Shown piece after piece: positions 8,901 through 16,183 of a DNA stretch of 55,994 nt; within the stretch, counting starts at the first letter, position 1; each line of letters begins with the position of its first letter. The stretch spans positions 1 to 55,994 of the forward strand of contig JAKAOQ010000001.1 of assembly GCA_021812105.1 (NCBI GenBank), read 5' to 3'. The notes beneath the pieces are model-generated. The model ran no database searches, was not told the DNA's origin, and was given only the letters and a program-made list of their open reading frames with translations. A program made the translations under genes and the position numbers. Origin of the DNA: Microcaldota archaeon (GTDB taxonomy: Archaea; Micrarchaeota; Micrarchaeia; Micrarchaeales; Micrarchaeaceae).

Positions 8901-9101
8901 GTAGCGCCTGTAACGCAGCATCGCATCCTTTATCGCGTACACCCATATGTGGTGCGCCGCGAGTGCGCCGCTTGCGTACGGCGGGCCCTCGAGAAAGTAG
9001 AACTTCTTGCCTTCCAAATTCTTGGTCCTGACCTTGTCGTATACCTTGTTCCCGTTCCAGTACTGGAATATTTCCTCTTCGTTCTTCAATGGTTCAAACA
9101 T
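5937..9101 (-). CDS. ileS: Isoleucyl-tRNA synthetase with both class I signature motifs altered
   Basis: About 1054 residues, normal for IleRS, which charges tRNA-Ile with isoleucine. The order of conserved blocks is complete: GPPYASG near 41-47, HDRAGFDVHGLPIEHKVEEK, CPHCETAIS, the editing-domain blocks WTTTPWTLPAN and HVAPGHGPEDY, SRQRYWGIPIPIW, zinc cysteines, DVWYDSGIAH, DQLRGWFSTLL, then a tRNA-binding helical region and C-terminal domain. However the HIGH position reads AAHH (residues 48-51, bases 8949-8960) and the KMSKS position reads EMHRH (598-602, bases 7296-7310). The frame is intact and the rest looks functional, including the editing aspartate. Start: ATG 9101 has GGTG five bases upstream; an in-frame GTG at 9140 adds 13 residues and is less likely. 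The gene is transcribed divergently from the PLD-like gene. Confidence 0.92.
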   Translation of the reverse strand: MFEPLKNEEEIFQYWNGNKVYDKVRTKNLEGKKFYFLEGPPYASGALAAHHIWVYAIKDAMLRYRRYRGFNLHDRAGFDVHGLPIEHKVEEKLKLTSKLDIENKVGVEKFIGECNEYAVTNVKNAASIAKRFGISLDFDHAYIPSESGYMNKAWSVFKEMYGKDLVYKAEKPLLYCPHCETAISAQGAEIEYRDESDPSIYIGFEVLNDAKYGYKIDIPDGTMLLVWTTTPWTLPANMAVAVNPRSLYILAQIDGADYILAKERLDVVVGETGKNAVVIKEFYGSELEGVRYASPLEEAVPLQSKFRKYHTVLMDEKNVSMAEGTGLVHVAPGHGPEDYELGRRNRIPAFSPVDALARYTADAGRFVGMRVPDEANKAVLDYLKERKSILFLASIRHSYPHCWRCGSKLIYRTSWQWFVNVQKMKSRLIKANDRVAWHPAEAKEWMADTLRSSPDWCISRQRYWGIPIPIWQCDSCGNVEVFGSGTELAKRSGLGPEPRDLHRQHVDSITFKCNKCGGTMKRVEDIFDVWYDSGIAHTASLSSDELTKLFPADVITESKDQLRGWFSTLLKTSVALYNKAPFREVVIGGMLVDEFGDEMHRHLGNMVSALDLLNVSTADGFRLWVSTHPRWQDLRLKKSELGEADRNIITLYNVGNLVREFATLSESDIKNATKPSKASLEHEDAWILSRLNTVIGEVTEAMEGYSLDVAANALKSFLLEDFSRFYLKFAKQRASMAKRSSVRRIASITAYVLKRLLVLFSVFIPFASEYIYMDTFSNGESIFESDWPRAEKKYVNKGLEEEFEMLKDVSAAILSLRERENVKLKQPLLEARIEVEGASRLETIERLSGLIEDYANVKRITVVESKGGADEIKPLFAKIGPEFKSHAGVVAEELAKSDARELMESIEKNGVYTLETSDGMFEIRPEHFTVLRKHSDEDTARFRHGSVSINAELTKEIKEELLARELTRTIQAIRKENGLTKLDRIDVRMAADQQVKASVEKSLASIKGVTRARKITFVGELNEPNQKELEILGSTIKIAVSKVEGRNRTDDKSQ

Positions 9102-9174
9102 GAAAGCACCGCGCTGTAGGTCTAGGCTCCACACGGCCACGCCTAGTTGGCATTACACAATTCACAATAATCGC

Positions 9175-9209
9175 AATAAAGTTATAGATTCGCTGCTATA
9201 ACTTTTATT
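9175..9209. promoter_or_regulatory. Symmetrical inverted repeat in the ileS divergent promoter region
   Basis: AATAAAGTTATAG (9175-9187) faces CTATAACTTTTATT (9196-9209), 13 matching pairs with one extra T. It is the main element in the 136-base gap between ileS and the PLD-like gene. Each arm contains an A/T-rich box that could serve as a TATA element, so it may be a bidirectional promoter or an operator. Confidence 0.4.
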
Positions 9210-9237
9210 TGTTTCGTTCAGGGGATAGGATGGTGGC

Positions 9238-9795
9238 GTGAGAAGGTACGAGGGGGTTGACACCTACAAGTTTATAGACCCGCTGCTGAACGACGGGGGA
9301 CGCACGCTCTCTTTAATAACGCCGTTCATAAGCACGTACTACAGCAGAAAGCTGCTCGCGGTTGCGGGAAGGAAGAGAGTGAGGCTTATAACTTCAGGCT
9401 CGGACATTAACAAGAAGGCGCTGGGGATGATCCACGCGGGCAGAAGGGGAGTATACCTCAGGGTTTTGCTATACCTGTTTGCACTGAGCGCGTTGCTGTT
9501 CTATTTCAATCTGATACTTTTTGCCGTAGGCGTGTCCGCGGCGTTCGCGGCCGTACTTGCTCTGATGATCCTGACTTTGACGGGACGGAAAGCAGTAGAG
9601 GTCAGGGTGGTAAGGCACCTATTCATACACGAGAAGGCGTACATATCAGAAACCATGGCGATTACAGGAAGCGCGAACCTTACGTACAGCGGGACGCACA
9701 AAAACCTGGAGCATATAGACGTGATAGACGATGCACAAGAGATAAAGAGGCTTTCGGAGCACTTCGAAAAGCTCTGGAGCATGGAAGGGGCGTAG
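9238..9795 (+). CDS. PLD-like (HKD) domain protein interrupted by a membrane hairpin
   Basis: 185 residues starting at GTG 9238. Residues 1-75 carry a beta/alpha section ending RVRLITSGSDINKKAL. Residues about 75-115 hold two hydrophobic segments. The C-terminal part has a phospholipase-D motif, LFIHEKAYIS followed by ITGSANLTYSG (H-x-K and GS-x-N). The usual Asp four residues after the Lys is a Glu here. Only one HKD motif is present, so an active enzyme would have to be a dimer, as in Nuc-type members. These proteins cleave phosphodiester bonds in lipids or nucleic acids; the substrate here is unknown. The membrane hairpin suggests action at the inner face of the membrane. Confidence 0.65.
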   Translation: MRRYEGVDTYKFIDPLLNDGGRTLSLITPFISTYYSRKLLAVAGRKRVRLITSGSDINKKALGMIHAGRRGVYLRVLLYLFALSALLFYFNLILFAVGVSAAFAAVLALMILTLTGRKAVEVRVVRHLFIHEKAYISETMAITGSANLTYSGTHKNLEHIDVIDDAQEIKRLSEHFEKLWSMEGA

Positions 9796-9883
9796 CGTGG
9801 CGTCGCACGAAAGCACGAAAACGCTACCTTTAAATACCGACTATCGATTTTTTCCAAAATGGTGTTAGAAAGTTCCACAAAAG

Positions 9884-9895
9884 CTTTAAATATAC
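9884..9895 (+). promoter_or_regulatory. TATA box of the histone-like gene
   Basis: CTTTAAATATAC lies about 100 bases before the preferred start at 9994. It places transcription near 9915 and rules out the longer reading frame that begins at 9859 upstream of the promoter. Confidence 0.45.
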
Positions 9896-9993
9896 AGAGA
9901 TGCAAGAAATCTAGTGAAACAAAAAGATGTGGAGGGATAGAGAGAGGGTTTGATAGAGTGGGGAGGATGACCAAGACTATTGTGGGTGAGAGG

Positions 9994-10254
9994 ATGGAAT
10001 CTAAGAGGAGTAGAGGGGAAATGAGCCGAGAGGCTATAAAGGGAAAAGTGATAGAGCTCCTCAAGGACAATGACTTCACTGAGATCTTCGAGTCTGAAGA
10101 CTTGGAGGTGGATGGCTCAGCCGGAGCGGCCTTGAAGGCGGTAATTAGCGAGAAGGCCGCGGAATACGCAGATAGAGCGATGAGAATAGCGAAGAAGCGA
10201 GGGATAAAATTCGGAGCGGCTGCGGTTGTAATAGCCACCAGGAGGGAGAAGTAG
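9994..10254 (+). CDS. Histone-fold-like small basic protein
   Basis: 86 residues from ATG 9994, chosen because GGGTGA lies just upstream and the TATA box is at 9884. The start is MESKRSRGEMSREAIKGKVI. The second half, VDGSAGAALKAVISEKAAEY then ADRAMRIAKKRGIKFGAAA and ending TRREK, follows the archaeal histone pattern of a long central helix, a short loop and a final helix ending in basic residues. The usual R-K-T-I loop is replaced by I-K-F-G and the N-terminal half is longer than in HMfB-type histones. It could therefore be a divergent histone or another small helical protein. If a histone, it would package DNA together with the Alba protein encoded at 51397. Confidence 0.5.
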   Translation: MESKRSRGEMSREAIKGKVIELLKDNDFTEIFESEDLEVDGSAGAALKAVISEKAAEYADRAMRIAKKRGIKFGAAAVVIATRREK

Positions 10255-10270
10255 TAATTACAGTCCATGA

Positions 10271-10319
10271 GGTAAGCGGAGGGCCGAACACGGCATATTT
10301 CGTTTTTTGGCCGCTTACC
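10271..10319. terminator. Strong stem-loop after the histone-like gene
   Basis: GGTAAGCGG (10271-10279) pairs perfectly with CCGCTTACC (10311-10319). The loop contains a T6 run and a smaller CCGAA/TTCG pairing. Its position 16 bases after the stop suggests a terminator or mRNA 3' stabiliser; a separate small RNA is possible. Confidence 0.5.
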
Positions 10320-10417
10320 CCTTACTAATTTTATCTGCTTTTGTGCAAAAGCGCGTACTGCGCTTGACATTGATAAGTTTTTATTTGTTCTTGAGCAAAT
10401 CCTATTGCATACTCGAT

Positions 10418-10491
10418 GCGACCGTAGTCTAACCTGGTTAGGACTTCGCCCTTCCAAGGCGAAAACCCGGGTTCAAATCCCGGCAGTCGCA
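10418..10491 (+). tRNA. tRNA-Gly (TCC)
   Basis: 74 bases without intron or encoded CCA. Acceptor GCGACCG pairs with CAGTCGC with one C-A mismatch at the sixth pair; discriminator A. D arm GTCT/GGAC, anticodon stem TCGCC/GGCGA with loop CTTCCAA (anticodon TCC), T arm CCGGG-TTCAAAT-CCCGG. A T-rich box around 10377-10386 is a plausible promoter. Confidence 0.92.
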
Positions 10492-10570
10492 CTTACGCTT
10501 AGAACTTCATTATCCTTTCCATTTTATAGGATTAGGTTGATCCGCCTTGTAGTCGTATTATCATTCAATT

Positions 10571-11347
10571 TTACACGTGTCTAAGCAGGAGTCCCACGTC
10601 TTTCTCGTCGCTTTGAGTATGAGATATGCCATGATCGGTTATTATGTATTGGAACTGTGAAGCGTGAGAACCATCCATATGCCTCACGGTTGCGTGCCTT
10701 ATTCCGGTTTTATCCGGTAGGCCAAGCTCTATAAGACCCGAGACGCTTACATATTCCAGCTTCCCTGCCTCTGCTGTAGCAAATATTATTCTTTTCGGAT
10801 CCTTGACCCCCCTGTCTCCTATGCTGTTGAGCAGCATCGTCCCTGATTCGTAGTCGTCGCGTACGAAGAAAGCGGTTGCCCTGTCTATCACCAGTACGCT
10901 CACGTTTGAGTTGATAAGTATGTCGTTTATCTCGCTGGACAGCTTCTTAACGTAGGCTAGCACGTTATGAGGATCCGACTCCGCTGCACTCTTCAGCGCG
11001 TACAACCGTTCTGAAGCCTGAATGACCTCTATCATACCCTTTTTGTAATACTCCTCGAATATGCTCTTTGATGCTTTTCTATACTCCTCAAACCCAAAAT
11101 CGAGCTTCCCGACGTTGGAAAGGTACTCGTCCTTGCTCTCGCTAGTAAGTATTATCGCCCCCTTGTCGCCGTGTCTTGCCGCGTTGACGAGAAGTTGTGT
11201 GCACATGATAGTAGCACCGGCACCGGTCTCGCCCGAAAATCCATAAACCCTACCGTACCTGAAACCCCCGACTGCATCATCTATTTCTCTTATGCCGGTT
11301 CCCCACATCGTGCGTTTTGGTACCGGTACAGACACCGTAGAGCCCAT
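10571..11347 (-). CDS. KaiC/RecA-superfamily protein with a degenerate Walker A motif
   Basis: 258 residues, a single KaiC-type domain. The start WGTGIREIDDAVGGFRYGRV is the family's usual entry. The P-loop position reads GETGAGAT (residues 39-46) where GxxGxGKT is expected: the catalytic lysine is alanine. Later parts fit the family: a Ser/Glu block after the first helix (ILTSESKDEYL), a Walker B-like strand VSVLVID near 150-155, and a C-terminal segment. KaiC-like archaeal proteins act in signalling, motility and gene regulation. Loss of the lysine suggests a non-hydrolysing or purely structural ATP-binding role. It is monocistronic between tRNA-Gly and a zinc-finger gene on the same strand. 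Confidence 0.75.
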   Translation of the reverse strand: MGSTVSVPVPKRTMWGTGIREIDDAVGGFRYGRVYGFSGETGAGATIMCTQLLVNAARHGDKGAIILTSESKDEYLSNVGKLDFGFEEYRKASKSIFEEYYKKGMIEVIQASERLYALKSAAESDPHNVLAYVKKLSSEINDILINSNVSVLVIDRATAFFVRDDYESGTMLLNSIGDRGVKDPKRIIFATAEAGKLEYVSVSGLIELGLPDKTGIRHATVRHMDGSHASQFQYIITDHGISHTQSDEKDVGLLLRHV

Positions 11348-11465
11348 AAATTCATCTCGAAGAATTTGCTATTGTAGCACTGTAGTTAATAATGTAGATA
11401 ATGCTGTTAGGAGATATTTATACTTATCGTGTTCATCTCCGTCGAAAGGCAGCCGTTAAAAGAAG

Positions 11466-11681
11466 TTATTTCTTGTTTGGAGCTACGAGGGGTTTCTGCT
11501 TTCTCTTGTACCTCTTCCTCTTGTTCATGTCGCCCCAGCAGTCCTTGCAGATTATCAGGCGCACGGTCTTGGTAACGGTCTGCGAGCTCTTCACGCAACT
11601 GTTGCATATCTTCCTCCCGCAGTAGTCGCAGACGTCGAACCTGTAGATCTCTCTTTTGCATCTTTCGCATGTGTATGTCAA
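11466..11681 (-). CDS. Small zinc-finger protein with a basic tail
   Basis: 71 residues. Cysteine pairs at C-E-R-C, C-D-Y-C, C-N-S-C and C-K-D-C suggest two zinc sites; the tail after residue 50 is strongly basic (NKRKRYKRKQK). The start is a TTG at 11681, supported by AGGTG six bases upstream; no ATG suits. Such small proteins are often nucleic-acid or ribosome-binding. No named family is recognised. Confidence 0.6.
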   Translation of the reverse strand: MTYTCERCKREIYRFDVCDYCGRKICNSCVKSSQTVTKTVRLIICKDCWGDMNKRKRYKRKQKPLVAPNKK

Positions 11682-11789
11682 GGCAACACCTAAAAGCCCG
11701 TTGGGTAAGTCGCTTCAAAAAGATTAAATTACTTACTTGAAGCATATTTATATAAGTTGTGTTTCCCCTTATCACTCTTTGCCGGTGCG

Positions 11790-13121
11790 ATGATGTATTC
11801 GAAAAGGATAAACGATTTTCTAAAGTCTGCAGGGATAGGAATAGGCGACATCGTGCGGATCGTCTCCAAGGAACACACCTATGAAGGAGAGCTTATGCCG
11901 CGCAGCGAGGCAGGAGACGACAACGTGGTAGTAATAAAGCTGCCCAACGGATACAACGTAGGGATCTCTTTCGAAGGAGCGAGGATGGAAAAGATAGGGA
12001 GTGGGGAGCGCGTACATTCTTTTCCAAAGCTAGAGCTCAAACGCGGCGGATCGCTACCAAGAGTATCGCTCCTGTACACCGGGGGGACCATAGGCAGCAA
12101 GCTCGACTACAAAACCGGTGGGGTGTACATGCTGCTTAAACCGGAAGAACTGTTCTACGAGGTGCCAGAGATATCGAGCATAGCCGACGTGGAGCCGATC
12201 AACCTGATGAGCATAGCGAGCGAGGACATGTCGCCCGCAGAGTGGCGCGTCATCGCGAATGCGGCAGAAAAGGCTTTCGAAGATGGAGCAAGAGGTGTTG
12301 TGATAACCCACGGCACAGACACCATGCACTATACATCAGCAGCCCTCAGCTTCATGCTAAAAGACTTCAGGGCTCCGGTAGTGCTCACAGGTGCGCAGAG
12401 AAGCAGCGACAGGGGATCCAGCGATGCGTTCACGAACCTGATAGCGTCTACCATGATGGCAGCGAAGTCTGACATCGGAGAGGTCGGAATCTGCATGCAC
12501 AACTCCCCGTCAGATGATCTTTTCTCTTTCATCCGTGGTACCAGAGCCAGGAAGATGCACACCTCGAGGCGTGATGCGTTCAGGTCAATAAACAACAGCG
12601 CTATAGCCTACGCGAAGCTTGACGGCAGAATAGAGTATAAATCTGAACACAAAAGAGCCGGAAGATCGGACGGCGCTAAGGCCATAACTGGATTCGAGAC
12701 CAAGGTAGCAATCGTGAAGGCGTATCCGGGCTCTGCACCAGACATAATAGAGTACTACAAGGACAAGAAGTACAAGGGCCTGATAATAGAAGGAACTGGT
12801 CTGGGACACACCCCCGTATCGACAACCCATCGCGGCATGTCGTGGCTGCCAAACATAAAGGACGCTGTTGAATCCGGAATCGTGGTGGGCATGACCTCGC
12901 AATGCCTGTATGGACGCGTCAACCCTAACGTCTACAGGAACCTCAGAATGCTAAGCGGGGCAGGAGTGATATACTGCGAGGATATGCTTCCTGAGACCGC
13001 ATACGTTAAGCTGGGCTGGCTCCTTGGAAACTACAAAAGAGAGGAAGCGTCGACACTGCTCAACAGGAACCTCGTGGGCGAGATAAAGGAGAGGAGTATG
13101 GTGGACGAATTCCTGGTGTGA
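11790..13121 (+). CDS. gatD: Glutamyl-tRNA(Gln) amidotransferase subunit D
   Basis: 443 residues. GatD is the asparaginase-like subunit that releases ammonia for conversion of Glu-tRNA(Gln) to Gln-tRNA(Gln) in archaea. Residues 1-75 form the GatD-specific N-terminal domain. The asparaginase domain then shows LLYTGGTIGS (first catalytic Thr), THGTDTMHYTSAA (second Thr and Asp) and VLTGAQRSSDRGSSDA. The C-terminal part contains GTGLGHTP and TSQCLYGRVN. ATG 11790 is preceded by GGTGCG; a longer frame from 11757 lacks such a site. The stop overlaps the region of the gatE start, so the two genes form a coupled operon. Confidence 0.95.
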   Translation: MMYSKRINDFLKSAGIGIGDIVRIVSKEHTYEGELMPRSEAGDDNVVVIKLPNGYNVGISFEGARMEKIGSGERVHSFPKLELKRGGSLPRVSLLYTGGTIGSKLDYKTGGVYMLLKPEELFYEVPEISSIADVEPINLMSIASEDMSPAEWRVIANAAEKAFEDGARGVVITHGTDTMHYTSAALSFMLKDFRAPVVLTGAQRSSDRGSSDAFTNLIASTMMAAKSDIGEVGICMHNSPSDDLFSFIRGTRARKMHTSRRDAFRSINNSAIAYAKLDGRIEYKSEHKRAGRSDGAKAITGFETKVAIVKAYPGSAPDIIEYYKDKKYKGLIIEGTGLGHTPVSTTHRGMSWLPNIKDAVESGIVVGMTSQCLYGRVNPNVYRNLRMLSGAGVIYCEDMLPETAYVKLGWLLGNYKREEASTLLNRNLVGEIKERSMVDEFLV

Positions 13122-13123
13122 TT

Positions 13124-14980
13124 ATGGTACCAAGACAAAAGATTGACTACAAGAGCCTCGGATTCGCTTGCGGCCTTGAGGTGCATCAGAGGCTTGCGAC
13201 CAGCAAGAAACTTTTCTGCGGCTGCGATGCCGGGCTATCGGCCTCTCCTGTCGTTTCAGGTAGCATAATCAGGAGCCAGAGGGCCGTAGCTGGGGAGCTT
13301 GGGAAGGTAGACTTCGCAGCAAAATTTGAAGAGGAAAAAAAGAGGATCTTCAGGTACAATATATTCGACTACAATACGTGCTTGGTTGAGCTAGACGAGG
13401 AGCCGCCCCACGACCTTAACAGGGAGGCTTTGCAGGTGGCGCTCTCCATATCGCAGGCCCTGAACCTCAATATAGTCGATGAAATACAGCCGATGAGAAA
13501 GGAGGTTGTGGACGGAAGCAATCCGAGCGCTTTCCAAAGGACGATAATGCTTGGCAGCAACGGCTCCGTGAAGCTTGATGGAAGGAGCGTACCAATAACC
13601 ATGATATCGCTCGAGGAGGAGTCCGCGGGCATAGAGGAGCGGAAAGCCGGCGAGACGACATACGACACAGACAGGATAGGCATACCGCTGGTCGAGATAG
13701 ACACAGATCCTAGCATAGCTTCTCCTGAAGAGGCGAGGGACGTGGCGCTGAGGATAGGCACGCTGCTTAGGCTTACCGGGAGGGTGCAGAGGGGGATAGG
13801 CACAATAAGGCAGGACGTGAACGTTTCGATAAAGAGCGGCGCAAGAGTCGAGATAAAGGGAGTACAGGAGCTGGATGTGATAGACAGGCTTGTTGAAAAC
13901 GAGGTGCTGAGGCAGGTTGCGCTTATAGAGATTAGGGACAGGCTGCTCGCCAGGAAAGCCGAGGTTGGTAGAACGATCAATGTTACATCGCATTTCAAGG
14001 ACACGGGTGTCAGGATACTCAGGAATCATCTTGACAATGGCAGCGTCGTGCTCGCGTTTGCGCTCAAGGGTTTTAAGGGGCTGGTCGGAACGGAGATCGG
14101 TCCGAACAGGAGGCTGGGCAGCGAAATCAGCGACTACGCGAAGGGAGCCGGAGTCAACGGCATAATACACAGCGATGAGAACCTTTCAGTTTACGGATTT
14201 ACGGAACGTGAGATAGAAGAGCTCAAAAAGATTCTTGGTGTGGCGGAGAATGATGCGTTTGTAATGATAGCCGGCGGGCTGGACAACGCCTGGAAAGCTT
14301 CCGAACTCGCCACCGACAGGGCGAAGTACGCGATGGTTGGGGTTCCGGCAGAGACGAGGGCGGTCCTAAACGCCAACGATGGCACTACTAGGTTTATGAG
14401 GCCGCTGCCGGGCGGATCAAGAATGTATCCCGAGACAGACCTGAAGCCGGTCAGGATAACCAGTGAGATGATCTCTCTGGCGAAAAGGAACGCGCCAGAT
14501 ATAGACAGGGAACGTTCGATACTGGAAAAGCAGGCTGGACAGAGGAACGCAGAGGAGCTCATTCTATCGCCAAGATTGTCGCTCTACAGATTCCTGGTAA
14601 ACACTCTTGAAGGCAACGGCGAGCTAGTGGCGAACATACTTCTGCAGAAGTTCACCGAGCTCAAACGATCAGGATTCGAAGTGGATTCCATACCGGAAAG
14701 CAAACTGCTTGAGATGTTTAAGAAGTACTCATCCGGAGAGATAACGAAGCAAGCAATCGAGGAGGTGCTCAAGGCGCTTACAGCAGGACTGGGAGTCGAA
14801 GAAGCGATAAGGAAGAACAAGCTCGAAAGGATAAAGGGTGAGAATCTCAGTAAGCTCGTCGATTCGGAAAGGAAGTCGTACAAATCAAAGGACGAGCTGA
14901 TAAGAGCAATAATGTCAAAGTACAGGCTAAATATAGACGGTGGAGAGCTAAATTCTATGCTCGCCACGAAGCACGGTTAG
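13124..14980 (+). CDS. gatE: Glutamyl-tRNA(Gln) amidotransferase subunit E
   Basis: 618 residues. GatE binds tRNA-Gln and phosphorylates the glutamyl group, and with GatD forms the archaeal tRNA-dependent amidotransferase. The family signatures are present: GLEVHQRLATSKKLFC with CGCD near the start, FDYNTCLVELDEEPPHDLN, GIPLVEIDTDP, RQDVNVSI, and the C-terminal YqeY-like tail. A GAD-like insert lies near the middle (KGFKGLVGTEIGPN). The start ATG 13124 comes two bases after the gatD stop and reuses GGTGTG as ribosome-binding site. The 3' end overlaps the convergent peptidase gene by four bases. No glnS-type gene is seen in the window, in keeping with the transamidation route. Confidence 0.95.
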   Translation: MVPRQKIDYKSLGFACGLEVHQRLATSKKLFCGCDAGLSASPVVSGSIIRSQRAVAGELGKVDFAAKFEEEKKRIFRYNIFDYNTCLVELDEEPPHDLNREALQVALSISQALNLNIVDEIQPMRKEVVDGSNPSAFQRTIMLGSNGSVKLDGRSVPITMISLEEESAGIEERKAGETTYDTDRIGIPLVEIDTDPSIASPEEARDVALRIGTLLRLTGRVQRGIGTIRQDVNVSIKSGARVEIKGVQELDVIDRLVENEVLRQVALIEIRDRLLARKAEVGRTINVTSHFKDTGVRILRNHLDNGSVVLAFALKGFKGLVGTEIGPNRRLGSEISDYAKGAGVNGIIHSDENLSVYGFTEREIEELKKILGVAENDAFVMIAGGLDNAWKASELATDRAKYAMVGVPAETRAVLNANDGTTRFMRPLPGGSRMYPETDLKPVRITSEMISLAKRNAPDIDRERSILEKQAGQRNAEELILSPRLSLYRFLVNTLEGNGELVANILLQKFTELKRSGFEVDSIPESKLLEMFKKYSSGEITKQAIEEVLKALTAGLGVEEAIRKNKLERIKGENLSKLVDSERKSYKSKDELIRAIMSKYRLNIDGGELNSMLATKHG

Positions 14981-16068
14981 AAGAAAGTTCCGTTTTTCCT
15001 GCCGATCAAAACGTCATCTTCTATTCTTACTCCTCCGAAACCGGGCACGTATACTCCGGGTTCGTCGCTGAACACCATGCCGGTCTTTAGGACCACTTTT
15101 GATGCGTTGCCCATCCTGAGCCCGTCGTGGACATCGATGCCTATTGAATGGCCAAGCGAATGTATGAAGCGGCCCTTGTATCTGCCATTGGCGAATTTGT
15201 TGATGTAGTCCTCTGCGAAAGCGTGTATCTCTGCGGCCTTCGCACCGTCTGCCATAAGTTTCACACTTTCGTCGTGCGCTGTCCTCACTACTTCTACCAT
15301 TTCCTCCATCCTCCTGTACTTTCCGCCTCTCGTATCGGGCCTGAATACCACAGTCCTCGTCATATCAGCGCAGTAGTTCATGTATTTCGCCCCGGCGTCT
15401 ATCAGCACGAATTCGTTCGCCTTAAGTCTTGTGCCGTCAGGTGAATGGTGCGGCAGCGCAGCATTCTTACCGAAAGCCACTATAGTTTTGAATGCGAGGT
15501 CGCTCGCGCCGCGCTCGCTCATTAGCATATTGAATTTTCCCGCTATGTAGGTTTCCGTAACTCCCGCTTCCAGATACGCACCTATGCCCTCGAACGCTTT
15601 CTTAGTCATCCCCACGGCTTTTTTCATAAGGCGTATCTCTTCATTGTCCTTTATTGACCGTGCGTTTAGAAGGGCATTGCTTGCGTCCTTTATTTTCTTC
15701 GCTTTCATGGCCTTCTTGAGATTAAGATAATTGGCGTATGGAAGGAATGATGCGTTTATCCCCACGGTCTTTCCGCGAAGCAGCTTCTCTAGGATTGTTG
15801 GGATACGTTCTCCGTAATACTGCGAAGTCGCCTGTGTTACCTCCATTATGCTCTCCTTCTCGCGCATCGCATCACCATACTCGAGCGGTGAAGTTAGAAG
15901 GCGCACCTTGTCCGGAAACGCAACCAGTATCGAATCTTCGAACATGCCACTCGTGAGATTTGAGATGTAGCGGAAGTTGCTGTCGGCTTCTCCCGTGTTC
16001 ATTAGGAGCAGTGCTTCAAAGTCGGCATTTTTGAATATTTTGTCCAGCCTTTTTTTTATTGTGCCCAT
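14977..16068 (-). CDS. M24-family metallopeptidase (Xaa-Pro aminopeptidase/dipeptidase type)
   Basis: 363 residues. The N-terminal creatinase-like domain spans about 1-125. The pita-bread catalytic domain carries all five metal ligands: DAGAKYMNYCADMTRT (two Asp), HSLGHSIGIDVHD (His), DEPGVY (Glu) and GGVRIEDDV (Glu). Such enzymes cleave X-Pro bonds in peptides in the cytoplasm. ATG 16068 is preferred over an in-frame GTG at 16086. The gene overlaps gatE tail to tail. PepQ and PepP cannot be separated by sequence reading alone. Confidence 0.9.
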   Translation of the reverse strand: MGTIKKRLDKIFKNADFEALLLMNTGEADSNFRYISNLTSGMFEDSILVAFPDKVRLLTSPLEYGDAMREKESIMEVTQATSQYYGERIPTILEKLLRGKTVGINASFLPYANYLNLKKAMKAKKIKDASNALLNARSIKDNEEIRLMKKAVGMTKKAFEGIGAYLEAGVTETYIAGKFNMLMSERGASDLAFKTIVAFGKNAALPHHSPDGTRLKANEFVLIDAGAKYMNYCADMTRTVVFRPDTRGGKYRRMEEMVEVVRTAHDESVKLMADGAKAAEIHAFAEDYINKFANGRYKGRFIHSLGHSIGIDVHDGLRMGNASKVVLKTGMVFSDEPGVYVPGFGGVRIEDDVLIGRKNGTFF

Positions 16069-16150
16069 GGTAGTAGTTCTACGCACAAAAAGTTAAATGT
16101 ATCTGCGTCTTGGCGTCTTCTCAGTCGCCTACACGCACAAAACATTAACC

Positions 16151-16160
16151 TATAAAAATA
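16151..16160 (+). promoter_or_regulatory. TATA box of nreA
   Basis: TATAAAAATA is centred 29 bases before ATG 16184, so the nreA transcript should be leaderless. This argues against the longer frame starting at 16097, which would begin upstream of the promoter. Confidence 0.6.
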
Positions 16161-16183
16161 GAAGCGAACAAATTACTGTGGAG

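Noticed and set aside
9501..10457. 318-codon minus-strand frame overlapping the PLD-like and histone-like genes
   Set aside because: Antisense to two genes with clear motifs; Ser/Ala-rich composition typical of a shadow frame; no ribosome-binding site.
13391..14170. 259-codon minus-strand frame inside gatE
   Set aside because: Antisense of a fully conserved gene, no start signals.
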